Positions 18,088 through 26,548 of a DNA stretch of 64,000 nucleotides are shown here, one piece after another. Origin of the DNA: Catalimonadaceae bacterium JC749 (GTDB lineage: Bacteria > Bacteroidota > Bacteroidia > Cytophagales > Cyclobacteriaceae). Position 1 is the stretch's first letter. Every line of letters begins with the position of its first letter. Under the pieces are notes generated by a model. The model had not been told where the DNA came from and did no database searches. It saw only the letters and a list, made by a program, of their open reading frames with translations. The stretch spans positions 1 through 64,000 of the forward strand of contig JAJNNC010000002.1 of NCBI GenBank assembly GCA_021730635.1, given 5' to 3'. A program made the translations under genes and the position numbers.

Positions 18088-18593
18088 CTTTGTTTCTATT
18101 GAGTGATGCGGCAGGTAGGTCAGACATGGCGAATATCTCTAACCCCATAGCCATGAATGTCAGAATACCTATACAAATTCCTGTTCTCTGCGCTCTGAAC
18201 AGATTAATGAATGGAGTGAGCCTGGCCATGCAAGAATCTGTTGTGTGCAGAAAGTATTATTGGGAAAGTTTATCCTGCTTCATACTTTCTCTTGTCAATG
18301 GCTGGGCAGGCAAACTGCTGAACAGACCACAACTTGGCAGCCTGTCTCCATTCTAATATCTTGAAAAACCAACAATAAAAAATATATCTACTCTACTAAC
18401 AATACAGTGTTTTGTATAGAGATATAAAACGAAATAAAATTTTTGAAAAAGTCAATACCAGGGAACCGGTATTTGTAGATTAAATGTAGCCAGTTTATGT
18501 TGAACAAAAACGCCAGCAGAAAAGTATTCCGCTCTCTGCGGGTTTCCATCAAAGGTTTGTGCCACAGCATAGACTCACCTGCTATGGGAGGTT
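18088..18593. other. 506-bp non-coding stretch beside the GC-rich gene
   Basis: No reading frame here has a convincing start, length or family match on either strand. GC falls back to the surrounding level and the segment from ~18360 to 18480 is AT-rich. It may contain the promoter of the Ig-repeat gene and could be one edge of a transferred segment, but I see no terminal repeats. Confidence 0.4.
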
Positions 18594-19223
18594 TTAGGAA
18601 GCAGCGAGTAATTGATCAATGTCTTCCCCTGTCAAATGTTGAACATGCCGGGTAATCTTTTCTACCTCCCAATCCCACCATCGGATGGCTAAGAGTTTTG
18701 CTATCTGTTCTTGTGTGAATCGCTTCCTGATTTCCCTGGCCGGGTTTCCTCCCACGATGCTGTAAGGGGCTACATCTTTCGTCACCGTTGCATTAGTGGC
18801 AATGATGGCACCGTCTCCTACCTGGATGCCAGGCATGATCGTGGCTTTGTATCCAATCCAGACATCATTTCCGATAAGCGTGTCTTGCTTAATGGGATAG
18901 TGTTTCCCTTCCATGGCCTGAGACCAGTCTGCCCCGAATATGGCAAAAGGGTAGGAGGTAATGGCGTTGCTTACATGATTAGCGCCATTCATGATGAAGG
19001 TGGCGCCTGAGGCTATCATGCAGAACTTTCCGATGATCAGCTTGTCGCCCACAAAGTCAAAATGGTATTTGACATTTTTCTCGAAGTTGTGCACATCTTC
19101 AAAGTCATCATAATAGGTATAATCTCCTACAATGATGTTAGGACGGGTGATGATGTTCTTCAGAAAACAAAGTCTGTCATAGTGGGCGAGGGGAAACTTG
19201 AGATGTTTATCGGGTATATTCAT
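18594..19223 (-). CDS. Vat-like xenobiotic (streptogramin A-type) O-acetyltransferase
   Basis: 209 residues from the ATG at 19223; an upstream in-frame ATG at 19286 adds 21 residues not seen in relatives. A left-handed beta-helix acetyltransferase: GDKLIIGKFCMIASGATFIM and NGANHVS carry the catalytic His of the XAT family, then PIKQDTLIGNDVWIGYKA, IMPGIQVGDGAIIATNATV and APYSIVGGNPAREIRKRF, close to the VatD/VatF pattern. Such enzymes acetylate streptogramin A or similar alcohols with acetyl-CoA. Chromosomal homologues are common in environmental bacteria, so actual drug resistance is an inference. Downstream of, and on the same strand as, the ATC-hydrolase-like gene. Confidence 0.88.
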   Translation of the reverse strand: MNIPDKHLKFPLAHYDRLCFLKNIITRPNIIVGDYTYYDDFEDVHNFEKNVKYHFDFVGDKLIIGKFCMIASGATFIMNGANHVSNAITSYPFAIFGADWSQAMEGKHYPIKQDTLIGNDVWIGYKATIMPGIQVGDGAIIATNATVTKDVAPYSIVGGNPAREIRKRFTQEQIAKLLAIRWWDWEVEKITRHVQHLTGEDIDQLLAAS

Positions 19224-19303
19224 AAGTGGCTCCTTGTATAATTGATGTATAGGTAATCCATTCTCATGGCAGCGCTGTAAACCCATAGGCCATAGTTTCT
19301 GCC

Positions 19304-20128
19304 CTATGCCTGTGGAAAAGGTTTTTTCTGTTTCTTTCTGAACCGGAAGTCACATTTTTCAGCCCCATACGCAATGGTACTGCTTCTGATTAATTCAAGA
19401 CCTGCCAAATGGGAGGTTACTTTATCCACTTCACACAAAATGGAGGCATATGGACCAGCATTATGTTTTTGAAACAATTTACAGATGCCACATTCCAGAA
19501 TGTCTATTCCATATCCCAAGTTGTAGGTCTCTTTTTTATCGGTTACTATTGCTGCGCGAAATCCGTCAGGATGTCCCTTTGTACTGACTTTCTTATTGAA
19601 CAGGTTCAGCAGTGGTTTTGTGATGGTCAATCCAACCAGTTTGGCAGGGAGCCTTTTCAGCCATTTGTGCAAAAGGCTTCTAGGAGACACGTAATCATAG
19701 GTAGCTTCCAGACAAATACTTTTGATTTGCTCATAAGATAGGTTTTTATTTTCCAGGGTTTGGATGAGCGCTAAAAAATAAGTCGAAAAATCCAGCCTTT
19801 TATCTATAGGGTTGCTTGATTTAGCAGCAAAGCGAGTGTCGGTGGATAAGACCTGGTATCGCTGCTCTACTTCGGTCAGACAGGCAGCCGCTTCGTGTGG
19901 AAAATGTTTTTCAAGGACCTTTCGGAAGAATTTCTTGAAAGGTTTTTCTTCTTTTGCTCTTTTTCGGAGCGTGTAGACAGTAAGTCCTATCAATGGAATA
20001 GCCAACAATAACCAGTGACTCCATAATCCATTTTTATACAGATAGGTACCAAGTAGTCCAATAACTGACCCTTTCACAATGACATAGCCCATGCCAAAAA
20101 AGAGCCCTTGTTTGATAGTCTCCTTCAT
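19304..20128 (-). CDS. ATC hydrolase-like membrane protein
   Basis: 274 residues. Two N-terminal hydrophobic segments (about residues 8-30 and 36-53) anchor a cytoplasmic domain. The C-terminal half resembles the L-2-amino-thiazoline-4-carboxylic acid hydrolase family (PF14196): LGYGIDILECGICKLFQK, then IAYGAEKCDFRFRKKQ with the conserved terminal Cys. In the named family the domain opens a thiazoline ring, but most members are uncharacterised, so substrate and reaction are not assured. It precedes the Vat-like gene on the same strand, separated by ~80 bp. Confidence 0.7.
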   Translation of the reverse strand: MKETIKQGLFFGMGYVIVKGSVIGLLGTYLYKNGLWSHWLLLAIPLIGLTVYTLRKRAKEEKPFKKFFRKVLEKHFPHEAAACLTEVEQRYQVLSTDTRFAAKSSNPIDKRLDFSTYFLALIQTLENKNLSYEQIKSICLEATYDYVSPRSLLHKWLKRLPAKLVGLTITKPLLNLFNKKVSTKGHPDGFRAAIVTDKKETYNLGYGIDILECGICKLFQKHNAGPYASILCEVDKVTSHLAGLELIRSSTIAYGAEKCDFRFRKKQKKPFPQA

Positions 20129-20374
20129 AGCTTATCATCACCGGCTGTGATTCTTCCGATATTATGATAAAGATAAGAAGAAGCTGCCTGCCTGACAATT
20201 TATAGCTCCGGTCAATTTCATGTTCGTGGTTGGGAAGACTATGATATTGAGAGAAGAAATGATAAAACAAAAGTTATCCTTTTGTCAAATGGTCAACCTG
20301 AAAGCAGGCAATACTACAGGATTTGCCCATTTGTTATAGAGATAAGTTTTTTGCTTACCTCCCTTTCTCCTTCA

Positions 20375-20403
20375 ACTCCAACAGTTAAATGTATTGTTGG
20401 AGT
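20375..20403. repeat. Inverted repeat (9-bp arms, 11-nt loop)
   Basis: ACTCCAACA (20375-20383) pairs perfectly with TGTTGGAGT (20395-20403). No T-tract follows on either strand, so a simple intrinsic terminator is unlikely; it may be an operator or an RNA structure. Confidence 0.5.
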
Positions 20404-20601
20404 CAAAGGCCAATGTCAAAGCTAATGCTCCTGTTTCATCTTCTTTTTGGTTCTTTATCCCACCTTGATACTAAATTACCAGTAATTGGGATAATTGTTA
20501 TAGTCTCCCTTCAGGCCCATCGCCTACCTTTACTTCGTCCTTATCAGATAAAAAACGCTCGCATCTCATTGCCTGTAGAGGCATCACAATTTTATACTAA
20601 C

Positions 20602-20623
20602 CACTAAACGAATAATGCTATGA
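20602..20623 (+). repeat. First copy of a duplicated leader sequence
   Basis: CACTAAACGAATAATGCTAT with the following GA recurs with few differences at 20714-20736, where it carries the initiation region of the next gene. Here the ATG is followed at once by a stop, so this copy cannot be translated usefully. Confidence 0.45.
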
Positions 20624-20726
20624 TCACTTAAAAGATTCATCTCCTCTGGCTGGGTTTCTCTGATGCCAGCCCAAAGCTTCCAACCAATGTTTAACTGTTC
20701 CATCTTCTTATTTCACTAAACGATTC

Positions 20727-22088
20727 ATGCCTATGAAACCACTATCAATGCGCAACCACCGCAAAGCTACTTATCTGCTTTTGCTTTTCTTGTTCAGTCT
20801 GCTCTACAGTTGTAAGGAGTGGGAGAAACTGGAGGAAATGCTTCATCGACCTCCCAAATACACCCAGGAAAAGGCCGATGTAGTGTATGACTGGTATAAA
20901 TTGCTGGCAGAAATTCAGTTGCCTGTTAACCCACAACCTGTCGTAATACTTAACAACAGAAACTTTGGATACATAGGCGTAGGCCTATATGAAGCCGTAC
21001 AACCCGGTATCAAAGGGGCTGTGAGTCTATCTACCGAACTGTACCAGATGCCCGACATGCCAGAACCGGAAAAGCACCAGGAGTATTTGTGGGGTGCCAG
21101 CGCTAACGCTGCCCTGGCCAGTATGTTCAAGCAGTTTTTAGCGGGTCTGACCGAGGCTGATATAGCGCGCATTGACTCGATGGAAGAAGCTTATAACGAC
21201 CACTTCCGCCTTCGCACTTCCGATGCGGTGATTAACCGTTCACAAGCCTTTGGCCGTGCCATTGCCTCAGCTATTTACGACTGGTCCACTACTGATAATT
21301 TCAACCTTTCCAGCGAAGGCTATACCATTCCTGAATTTCCAGGAGCCTGGGAACCCACACCGCCTGCTTTTGCCAACCCGGTAGGGCCTTTTTTAAAAGA
21401 TTCAAGACCTTTCCTGAAATACAGCCTGACGGCTACGGCACCACCCTTACCTTTTCCTTATTCAGAAGACCCTTCCTCTGAGTTCTATCAGGCAGCAAAA
21501 GAAGTATATGACATTGGAAAAGCATTGACCGATGAAGAGAAAGCCATCGCCACCTGGTGGGCTGATGCAGGGGGAGCAGGCGTAGGAGTGCCGGCACCCT
21601 ACCATCAGCTTTCTATTGCAACAGATCTATTAGAAAGTAAACACACAAAGCTGGGGTTAGCTGCCCAAATATATGCAAAAACCGGAATTGCACTCAAGGA
21701 TGGCCCTATTATTGTATTCAGAGCGAAGTTCCAATACAACCTGATTCGTCCGGTTACTTATATCAACCACCATATCGATTCTACCTGGGTGTCCTATCTA
21801 ATCGCACCGCCCTATCCAGAATATCCTTCCGGACTCGCCGGTATATATACTCCTTTTATGCAGGTGTTGATCAGAGAGTTCGGTGACATTCCAGTCACGG
21901 ACAACGCGTATGCATGGAGGGGTGATGCGCCTCGGCACTATAGTTCTATCAGCGAACTGGTCGAAGAGGCGGCTGACTCCAGGGTGTATGGAGGTATTCA
22001 CTACCATTTTACACAGGACATAACGCTGGAAATGGGCAAAGAATTAGGGGATATGATAGCCGATATCGATCTGACACCCAAGCATTAA
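20727..22088 (+). CDS. Haloperoxidase/PAP2-fold lipoprotein with altered PSGH motif
   Basis: 453 residues (a second ATG at 20733 is also possible). A hydrophobic N-terminus ends in the lipobox LLYSC, so it is a lipoprotein. The vanadium-haloperoxidase/PAP2 core is recognisable: Lys334-x6-Arg341-Pro in KFQYNLIRP, then the second motif, and Arg419-x5-His425 in SRVYGGIHY. The second motif, normally PSGH, reads YPSGLAG, so the His that lies over the cofactor is Leu370. The surrounding oxyanion-binding residues are kept. It could bind vanadate or phosphate without normal turnover, or be a structural relative. It stands alone between two intergenic regions. Confidence 0.82.
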   Translation: MPMKPLSMRNHRKATYLLLLFLFSLLYSCKEWEKLEEMLHRPPKYTQEKADVVYDWYKLLAEIQLPVNPQPVVILNNRNFGYIGVGLYEAVQPGIKGAVSLSTELYQMPDMPEPEKHQEYLWGASANAALASMFKQFLAGLTEADIARIDSMEEAYNDHFRLRTSDAVINRSQAFGRAIASAIYDWSTTDNFNLSSEGYTIPEFPGAWEPTPPAFANPVGPFLKDSRPFLKYSLTATAPPLPFPYSEDPSSEFYQAAKEVYDIGKALTDEEKAIATWWADAGGAGVGVPAPYHQLSIATDLLESKHTKLGLAAQIYAKTGIALKDGPIIVFRAKFQYNLIRPVTYINHHIDSTWVSYLIAPPYPEYPSGLAGIYTPFMQVLIREFGDIPVTDNAYAWRGDAPRHYSSISELVEEAADSRVYGGIHYHFTQDITLEMGKELGDMIADIDLTPKH

Positions 22089-22369
22089 ATAAGTTGGAGC
22101 GAGCCCATCGCCTGGGTAATCTTGATAGCCGGAAAGGAATAGGCTATGGGCAGCACAGGTTTTACTGGGCAAAGGACATTCCGGGGTTAGTGCAGCTAAA
22201 AAGCTTCAAACACTACCCGGAGTGTCCCCGGTCCGGCTCTTTGAAAGCATAAGGCCTGTGAACGCTGATTTCAGGGATGAAAATGAATTTCGCAGAAAAC
22301 CCTGCGTTTGTAGGGAATTTTTGCTGACCAATCATTATCATTATGCCTGTTGCACACGCAACTTACATA

Positions 22370-23608
22370 ATGACTATGGAAACCAGTTTCATCAATGGCA
22401 GTCGGCTCCTCGAACGATTGCAAAGATTAGGGCAAATGGGCCGGGATCCTGCAGGACGCCTGGTCAGGGTGACAGCCTCGAGAGAAGATAAACTGGGCCG
22501 TGATCTATTGGTCAGCTGGCTCACAGCGGCTGGACTCGAGGTGATCATCGACCGTATTGGCAATATTTATAGTATTTGGGGAGAGAAAGAGGCCAGGACA
22601 ATAGCCCCTGTGATGATCGGATCGCACATCGATACGGTAGTAGATGCCGGTATCTATGATGGCAGCTATGGCGTACTGGCAGGGCTGGAAGTGATAGAAA
22701 CCCTACAAGCAGAAGGTTTTTTAGCGGAGCGCCCCATCATGCTGGCCGCTTTCACCAACGAAGAAGGTGTGCGGTATACACCGGATATGATGGGCTCCCT
22801 GGTTTTCGTCGGTGGACTTGAGGTTGAAGAAGCTTTGGCCAGTGTAGGCAGCGATGGCTCTGTATTAGGGCAGGAACTTTCCAAGATTGGTTATGCCGGC
22901 CACAAAGACCCGGATTTTCAAAAGCCTGCTGCCTATGTCGAGCTCCATATCGAACAAGGACCTATCCTTGATCATGAAGGTGTAACCATAGGAGCTGTTG
23001 AGAATCTGCAGGGTATTTCATGGCAAAAAATAACCATCGAGGGCATGGCCAATCATGCTGGCACTACTCCTATGGCGATGAGGCGTGATGCCGGCTATGC
23101 CGCCGCGAAAGTCATTACCTTCCTGAGAGAATACGTCACGGAAAAGAGTCCTCAGTCTGTAGCAACGGTTGGTACCATGGGTGTGGAGCCTAACATTATC
23201 AATGTCATTCCTTCCCGTGCGGTCTTTACCGTTGACTTACGAAATCCTGAAGCAACGCATCTCCGGCATATGGAGCTTGCGCTTTCTGCGTATCTGGAGG
23301 AGCTATCAATGAAAGAAGGTGTTCAGGTTTCGGTCGAGCGTTTGGCTCAGTTTTCACCGGTAACCTTTGACAGGGCTATTGTGCAGCGGATTGAAGAGGC
23401 TGCCGCCCGGTTGGGGCTCCGATCGAAAAGAATGACCTCTGGGGCAGGCCACGATGCACAGATGCTCTCTCGTGTTTGTCCTGCGGCTATGATCTTTGTG
23501 CCCAGTAAAAACGGGGTCAGCCATAATCCGGAAGAGTACACGGCACCTGAAGATCTGATAGCGGGAGCCAATGTATTACTCCAGGTGGTAAAGGATCTGG
23601 CAGGGTAA
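22370..23608 (+). CDS. Zn-dependent M20-family amidohydrolase (N-carbamoyl-amino acid or allantoate type)
   Basis: 412 residues from the ATG at 22370; in-frame ATGs at 22343 and 22376 are alternatives. It begins INGSRLLERLQRLGQ and carries the metal-site motifs GSHIDTVVDAGIYDG, FTNEEGVRYTP (the Glu-Glu pair), YVELHIEQGP, and GVSHNPEEYT with the last His ligand. This is the hydantoinase/carbamoylase branch, which hydrolyses N-carbamoyl-L-amino acids, allantoate or ureidoglycolate. No purine or hydantoin genes lie nearby to decide the substrate. A weak hairpin follows. Confidence 0.9.
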   Translation: MTMETSFINGSRLLERLQRLGQMGRDPAGRLVRVTASREDKLGRDLLVSWLTAAGLEVIIDRIGNIYSIWGEKEARTIAPVMIGSHIDTVVDAGIYDGSYGVLAGLEVIETLQAEGFLAERPIMLAAFTNEEGVRYTPDMMGSLVFVGGLEVEEALASVGSDGSVLGQELSKIGYAGHKDPDFQKPAAYVELHIEQGPILDHEGVTIGAVENLQGISWQKITIEGMANHAGTTPMAMRRDAGYAAAKVITFLREYVTEKSPQSVATVGTMGVEPNIINVIPSRAVFTVDLRNPEATHLRHMELALSAYLEELSMKEGVQVSVERLAQFSPVTFDRAIVQRIEEAAARLGLRSKRMTSGAGHDAQMLSRVCPAAMIFVPSKNGVSHNPEEYTAPEDLIAGANVLLQVVKDLAG

Positions 23609-23617
23609 ACAGAGGCT

Positions 23618-23636
23618 TCCGTTATCAGCTTACGGA
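23618..23636 (+). terminator. Weak terminator-like hairpin between convergent genes
   Basis: TCCGT (23618-23622) pairs with ACGGA (23632-23636) over a 9-nt loop, followed closely by ACTTTT. The stem is short, so this is tentative. Confidence 0.3.
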
Positions 23637-23643
23637 GAGACTT

Positions 23644-24654
23644 TTACGCAAGTTCTCGCATAATTTCCGAGAATATTCTGTAAGAATTCACTCTATCTTC
23701 GTGGTGAAAAACATGAGAGGCTACCATGAGCTCGTCTACGCCGGTTTCCTGCAGAAAGGCTTCCGTTTTTTGTTTCACCGTATCCTTACTGCCTATAAAA
23801 GCATACTGTAGCATCCGCTGAAAAGCAGGGTTTTGAGAAAGCTCCCGCAATTCAGGTGTCATCTCCACAGGCTCCTGCATATAATCTACCTGCCCGGTGA
23901 TCACGCCTAGTATCATGCGGATCAAAGTAGTCGCGATTTTCTCAGCGGCTTTGTCCGTGTCGGCGGCAATCACATTGACGCAGGCGATGGTGTAGGGCTT
24001 CTGTAAAAATGAGGAAGGTTGAAAATTATTGTAATAGATATTCAACGCCTCAAACAGATAGGTAGGGGCAAAGTGGCTGGCGAAAGCATAGGGCAACCCT
24101 CTCTCAGCAGCCAGATAGGCACTGTCGGTGCTGGAACCCAGAATATAAATGGGCACTTCCACACCTTCAGCCACCGTAGCGCGAACCTGGGCATGACGGT
24201 TGTTAGGCGAAAAGTATTGTTGAATTTGCCTTACTTCTTCCGGAAACTGGTAAACGGCCTGCATTCTGTCGGAACGGATAGCATGCGCAGTCACCTGGTC
24301 AGTGCCCGGTGCTCTGCCGAGACCAAGGTCAATACGGCCAGGGTATAACGAGCCTAAGGTTCCAAATTGCTCAGCGACAATCAGAGGGGAGTGGTTTGGT
24401 AACATGATACCGCCGGAACCTACTCTTATTTTTTTCGTTCCGCCGGCAATGTAGCCGATCAGCACCGAAGTGGCCGAGCTGGCAATGCTAACCATATTAT
24501 GATGTTCTGCCAGCCAGAACCGGGTGTAACCCAAGGCTTCAGCCTGTTGGGCCAGATCTAAACTATTTTTAAAAGTGTCGCCGGGAGTAGAGCCAGCGGC
24601 TACGGAAGCTAATTCTAAGATGGAATAAGGTATTTTCTTTTGTTGGGTTGACAT
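23644..24654 (-). CDS. LLM-class flavin-dependent oxidoreductase (luciferase-like)
   Basis: 336 residues. The start IPYSILELASVAAGSTPGDT, then LGYTRFWLAEHHNMVSIASS and IRVGSGGIMLPNHSPLIVAEQFGTL match the YhbW-type luciferase-like monooxygenases, which use reduced FMN and O2 on unknown small molecules. IDLGLGRAPGTDQ is the conserved phosphate/flavin contact. It is convergent with the M20 hydrolase and probably monocistronic. Confidence 0.93.
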   Translation of the reverse strand: MSTQQKKIPYSILELASVAAGSTPGDTFKNSLDLAQQAEALGYTRFWLAEHHNMVSIASSATSVLIGYIAGGTKKIRVGSGGIMLPNHSPLIVAEQFGTLGSLYPGRIDLGLGRAPGTDQVTAHAIRSDRMQAVYQFPEEVRQIQQYFSPNNRHAQVRATVAEGVEVPIYILGSSTDSAYLAAERGLPYAFASHFAPTYLFEALNIYYNNFQPSSFLQKPYTIACVNVIAADTDKAAEKIATTLIRMILGVITGQVDYMQEPVEMTPELRELSQNPAFQRMLQYAFIGSKDTVKQKTEAFLQETGVDELMVASHVFHHEDRVNSYRIFSEIMRELA

Positions 24655-24848
24655 GATATACTGTTAAATGATTATCGTTTACTACGGATTTAACGTGCGA
24701 TGAGGAAGAAAGTAACATTAACTTTGCATTAGAGGTGAGAGCAAGGGATATTGCTGTACACAATGCTTTGGAAACTTTGTATCACATAGGCTTTGCCACG
24801 TTCTTGTGAGAGCCCTCACCACATCAATGGCGTTTTTATGCTCATTGA

Positions 24849-25517
24849 TTAGCGGTGCGCCAGCTTTTTGATGTCGCTCACCTCTAGTATATTTTTGGAA
24901 TAACCCTCCAGCGTAACGTTGATCATGGCTTTGCCAATGTCATCGGTTGAGCAAAAGGCTTTCGGAAAGAATTTTTCTCCTATCGGGTAAATCCATGCTA
25001 TATATCGATAAAAAGAAGGCAGATGCTGAGCGGCTTTTCTGGGCTTTATCGCGGCCGGTCGGAAATTAAAAACTTTGATAGGAAGCTGCTGTAAATCATT
25101 TTCGGTCTTGCCCTTTACCCGGGCCCACATCAAACGGCCTTTTTCGCTGCTATCGGTTCCCGCGCCGGAGACATAACAGAAAGTCATCGTAGGGTTGAGT
25201 CGGGTCAGCGTCTGGGCAAAACCTGTGGTCAGGGTGTAAGTGAGGCGGAAATAATCCGCTTCTTTCATGCCCACTGAGGATACGCCGGCACAGAAAAAAC
25301 AGGCATGATAGCCTGTGAGCTGATCTTCGATAGGGGAAAGATCAAAAAAATCAGGATGGATAATTTCTTTGAACTTTTCATGTGTTATTTCGGTGCTTTT
25401 TCTGGTGATGACCAATACTTCTTCTACCGAAGGATGTTCCAGACAAAGGCTCAGGACACCTTCCCCAACCATGCCGGTAGCCCCGGTTAATATGATCTTT
25501 ATACGTTTAGGGTTCAT
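24849..25517 (-). CDS. NAD(P)-binding Rossmann-fold oxidoreductase (HTATIP2-like)
   Basis: 222 residues from the ATG at 25517 (25523 is also possible). The N-terminus IKIILTGATGMVGEGVLSLC is the atypical-SDR cofactor motif T-G-x-x-G-x-x-G. The rest (FFCAGVSSVGM, FCYVSGAGTDSSEKG, MWARVKGKTENDL, FNFRPAAIKP) fits the small HTATIP2/TIP30-like epimerase family with the Y/S-x-x-K-type centre reduced to a K in VKGKTE. Substrate unknown. Monocistronic. Confidence 0.85.
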   Translation of the reverse strand: MNPKRIKIILTGATGMVGEGVLSLCLEHPSVEEVLVITRKSTEITHEKFKEIIHPDFFDLSPIEDQLTGYHACFFCAGVSSVGMKEADYFRLTYTLTTGFAQTLTRLNPTMTFCYVSGAGTDSSEKGRLMWARVKGKTENDLQQLPIKVFNFRPAAIKPRKAAQHLPSFYRYIAWIYPIGEKFFPKAFCSTDDIGKAMINVTLEGYSKNILEVSDIKKLAHR

Positions 25518-25523
25518 TCGCAA

Positions 25524-25898
25524 TCATTTAGATAGTTGTAAAGCTATAACGCAATTTCTAATGCTTTGTCATCATGCAGGTCGCTTATTCATTGAACCTG
25601 CTGCAACACAACGTCCGGTCAAAAATTCCACTTCCGGTCTTCTGCCTAAAAATACAAGCCTGCAAGCTGTATTGCTAGTTGCTCTGAAGTTGATGGAGAT
25701 TTCTTAAACTCTTGCAATTTTTAATTCATATTATGTAATTTTTTATTGGATAAGTGCAAATTTATTCTTATTATTATTTCTGTCATTGAGTGTGAAACTA
25801 CTACCATTGCTTTGATATAAAGTGAGCTAAAAAAAACATTCCTATGAATTTTTTCCTGCTGCTGAGTCCTAACCCATGATTTCCTAATCAAATCCATT
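25524..25898. other. 375-bp AT-rich intergenic region
   Basis: It lies between divergent genes, so it should hold two promoters. I see AT-rich stretches but no full promoter match, hairpin or supported gene. Confidence 0.4.
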
Positions 25899-26483
25899 AT
25901 GATGAAAAAATTATTGATCTCTTGTGCTTTCTGTTGGATAGCGGTCATTTCTTACGGACAGGAAAAGAAGGCGTGGACAGAAGAATATCTGATTGAAATG
26001 GGTGATTTTCAGGGAGTCGCCCCTATTATGGAAGAAGATTATGTGCAGCGCTATTATCTGGCTGCTCAGCTAGCCTTCAATTACCAGATGAATCATTATC
26101 AGTTTGCTTTCACTAAAAACTTTAACAAGTATGTAGAAGTCTACTTTAATCCTGCCTCGTCGTGGATAGAAGAGGGTGATCAGACAGATATGCTGCTGGA
26201 AATGGCCAACCTCGATTATGATTTGGCTGAATTACATGCGCGTAAGTTCAGAAAGCGAATTTTTGAGAACAAAAATATAGTTTCTTCTCCGGCGCTACTG
26301 CAAAGCGAATTTGAAAAAGTCAGCAATGAGTATGCGGACTACAGGGCACAGGTATTGAGTGAGATCATGGCGTCTGCTACCATCCATGAAAAACTGGCAC
26401 ATTACCGTCAAAGTGTTAATCTTGAAATTTACAATCTGGCTGAATTCTGCCAGGCGTGCAAACCCGCGAAAAAGAAAAAGTAA
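25899..26483 (+). CDS. Exported protein of unknown function
   Basis: 194 residues. Signal peptide MKKLLISCAFCWIAVISYGQ with cleavage near YGQ. The mature part is helical by composition (many Leu/Ala/Glu, alternating charges) with LYD/LAELHARKFRKRIFENK-type segments and a basic Lys-rich tail after FCQACKPAKKK. No family is recognised. Alone on the plus strand, followed by a strong hairpin shared with the convergent RND operon. Confidence 0.75.
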   Translation: MMKKLLISCAFCWIAVISYGQEKKAWTEEYLIEMGDFQGVAPIMEEDYVQRYYLAAQLAFNYQMNHYQFAFTKNFNKYVEVYFNPASSWIEEGDQTDMLLEMANLDYDLAELHARKFRKRIFENKNIVSSPALLQSEFEKVSNEYADYRAQVLSEIMASATIHEKLAHYRQSVNLEIYNLAEFCQACKPAKKKK

Positions 26484-26495
26484 GGCAATCAGCAA

Positions 26496-26523
26496 AAAGC
26501 CCCGACACAGAGGCCAGGGCTTT
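26496..26523. terminator. Bidirectional intrinsic terminator
   Basis: AAAGCCC (26496-26502) pairs with GGGCTTT (26517-26523) over a 14-nt loop, with A/T-rich sequence on both sides. It lies between the convergent exported-protein gene and the RND transporter gene. Confidence 0.7.
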
Positions 26524-26548
26524 GAGATAAAAGATTGATAGTTATCGC

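Larger units (their letters stand above)
20129..20726. other. 598-bp intergenic region with a hairpin and a repeated leader
   Basis: No gene is supported. It holds a 9-bp hairpin (20375-20403) and a sequence at 20602-20623 that is nearly repeated at 20714-20736, directly at the start of the haloperoxidase-like gene. Small frames inside show no family signal. Confidence 0.4.

Noticed and set aside
17525-18229. Minus-strand frame of 234 codons overlapping the Ig-repeat gene
   Set aside because: High GC gives long spurious frames; the competing 706-residue frame has the regular repeats and this one does not.
18072-18356. Plus-strand frame of 94 codons in the gap after the Ig-repeat gene
   Set aside because: Weak start, no family match, and no coding-like composition.
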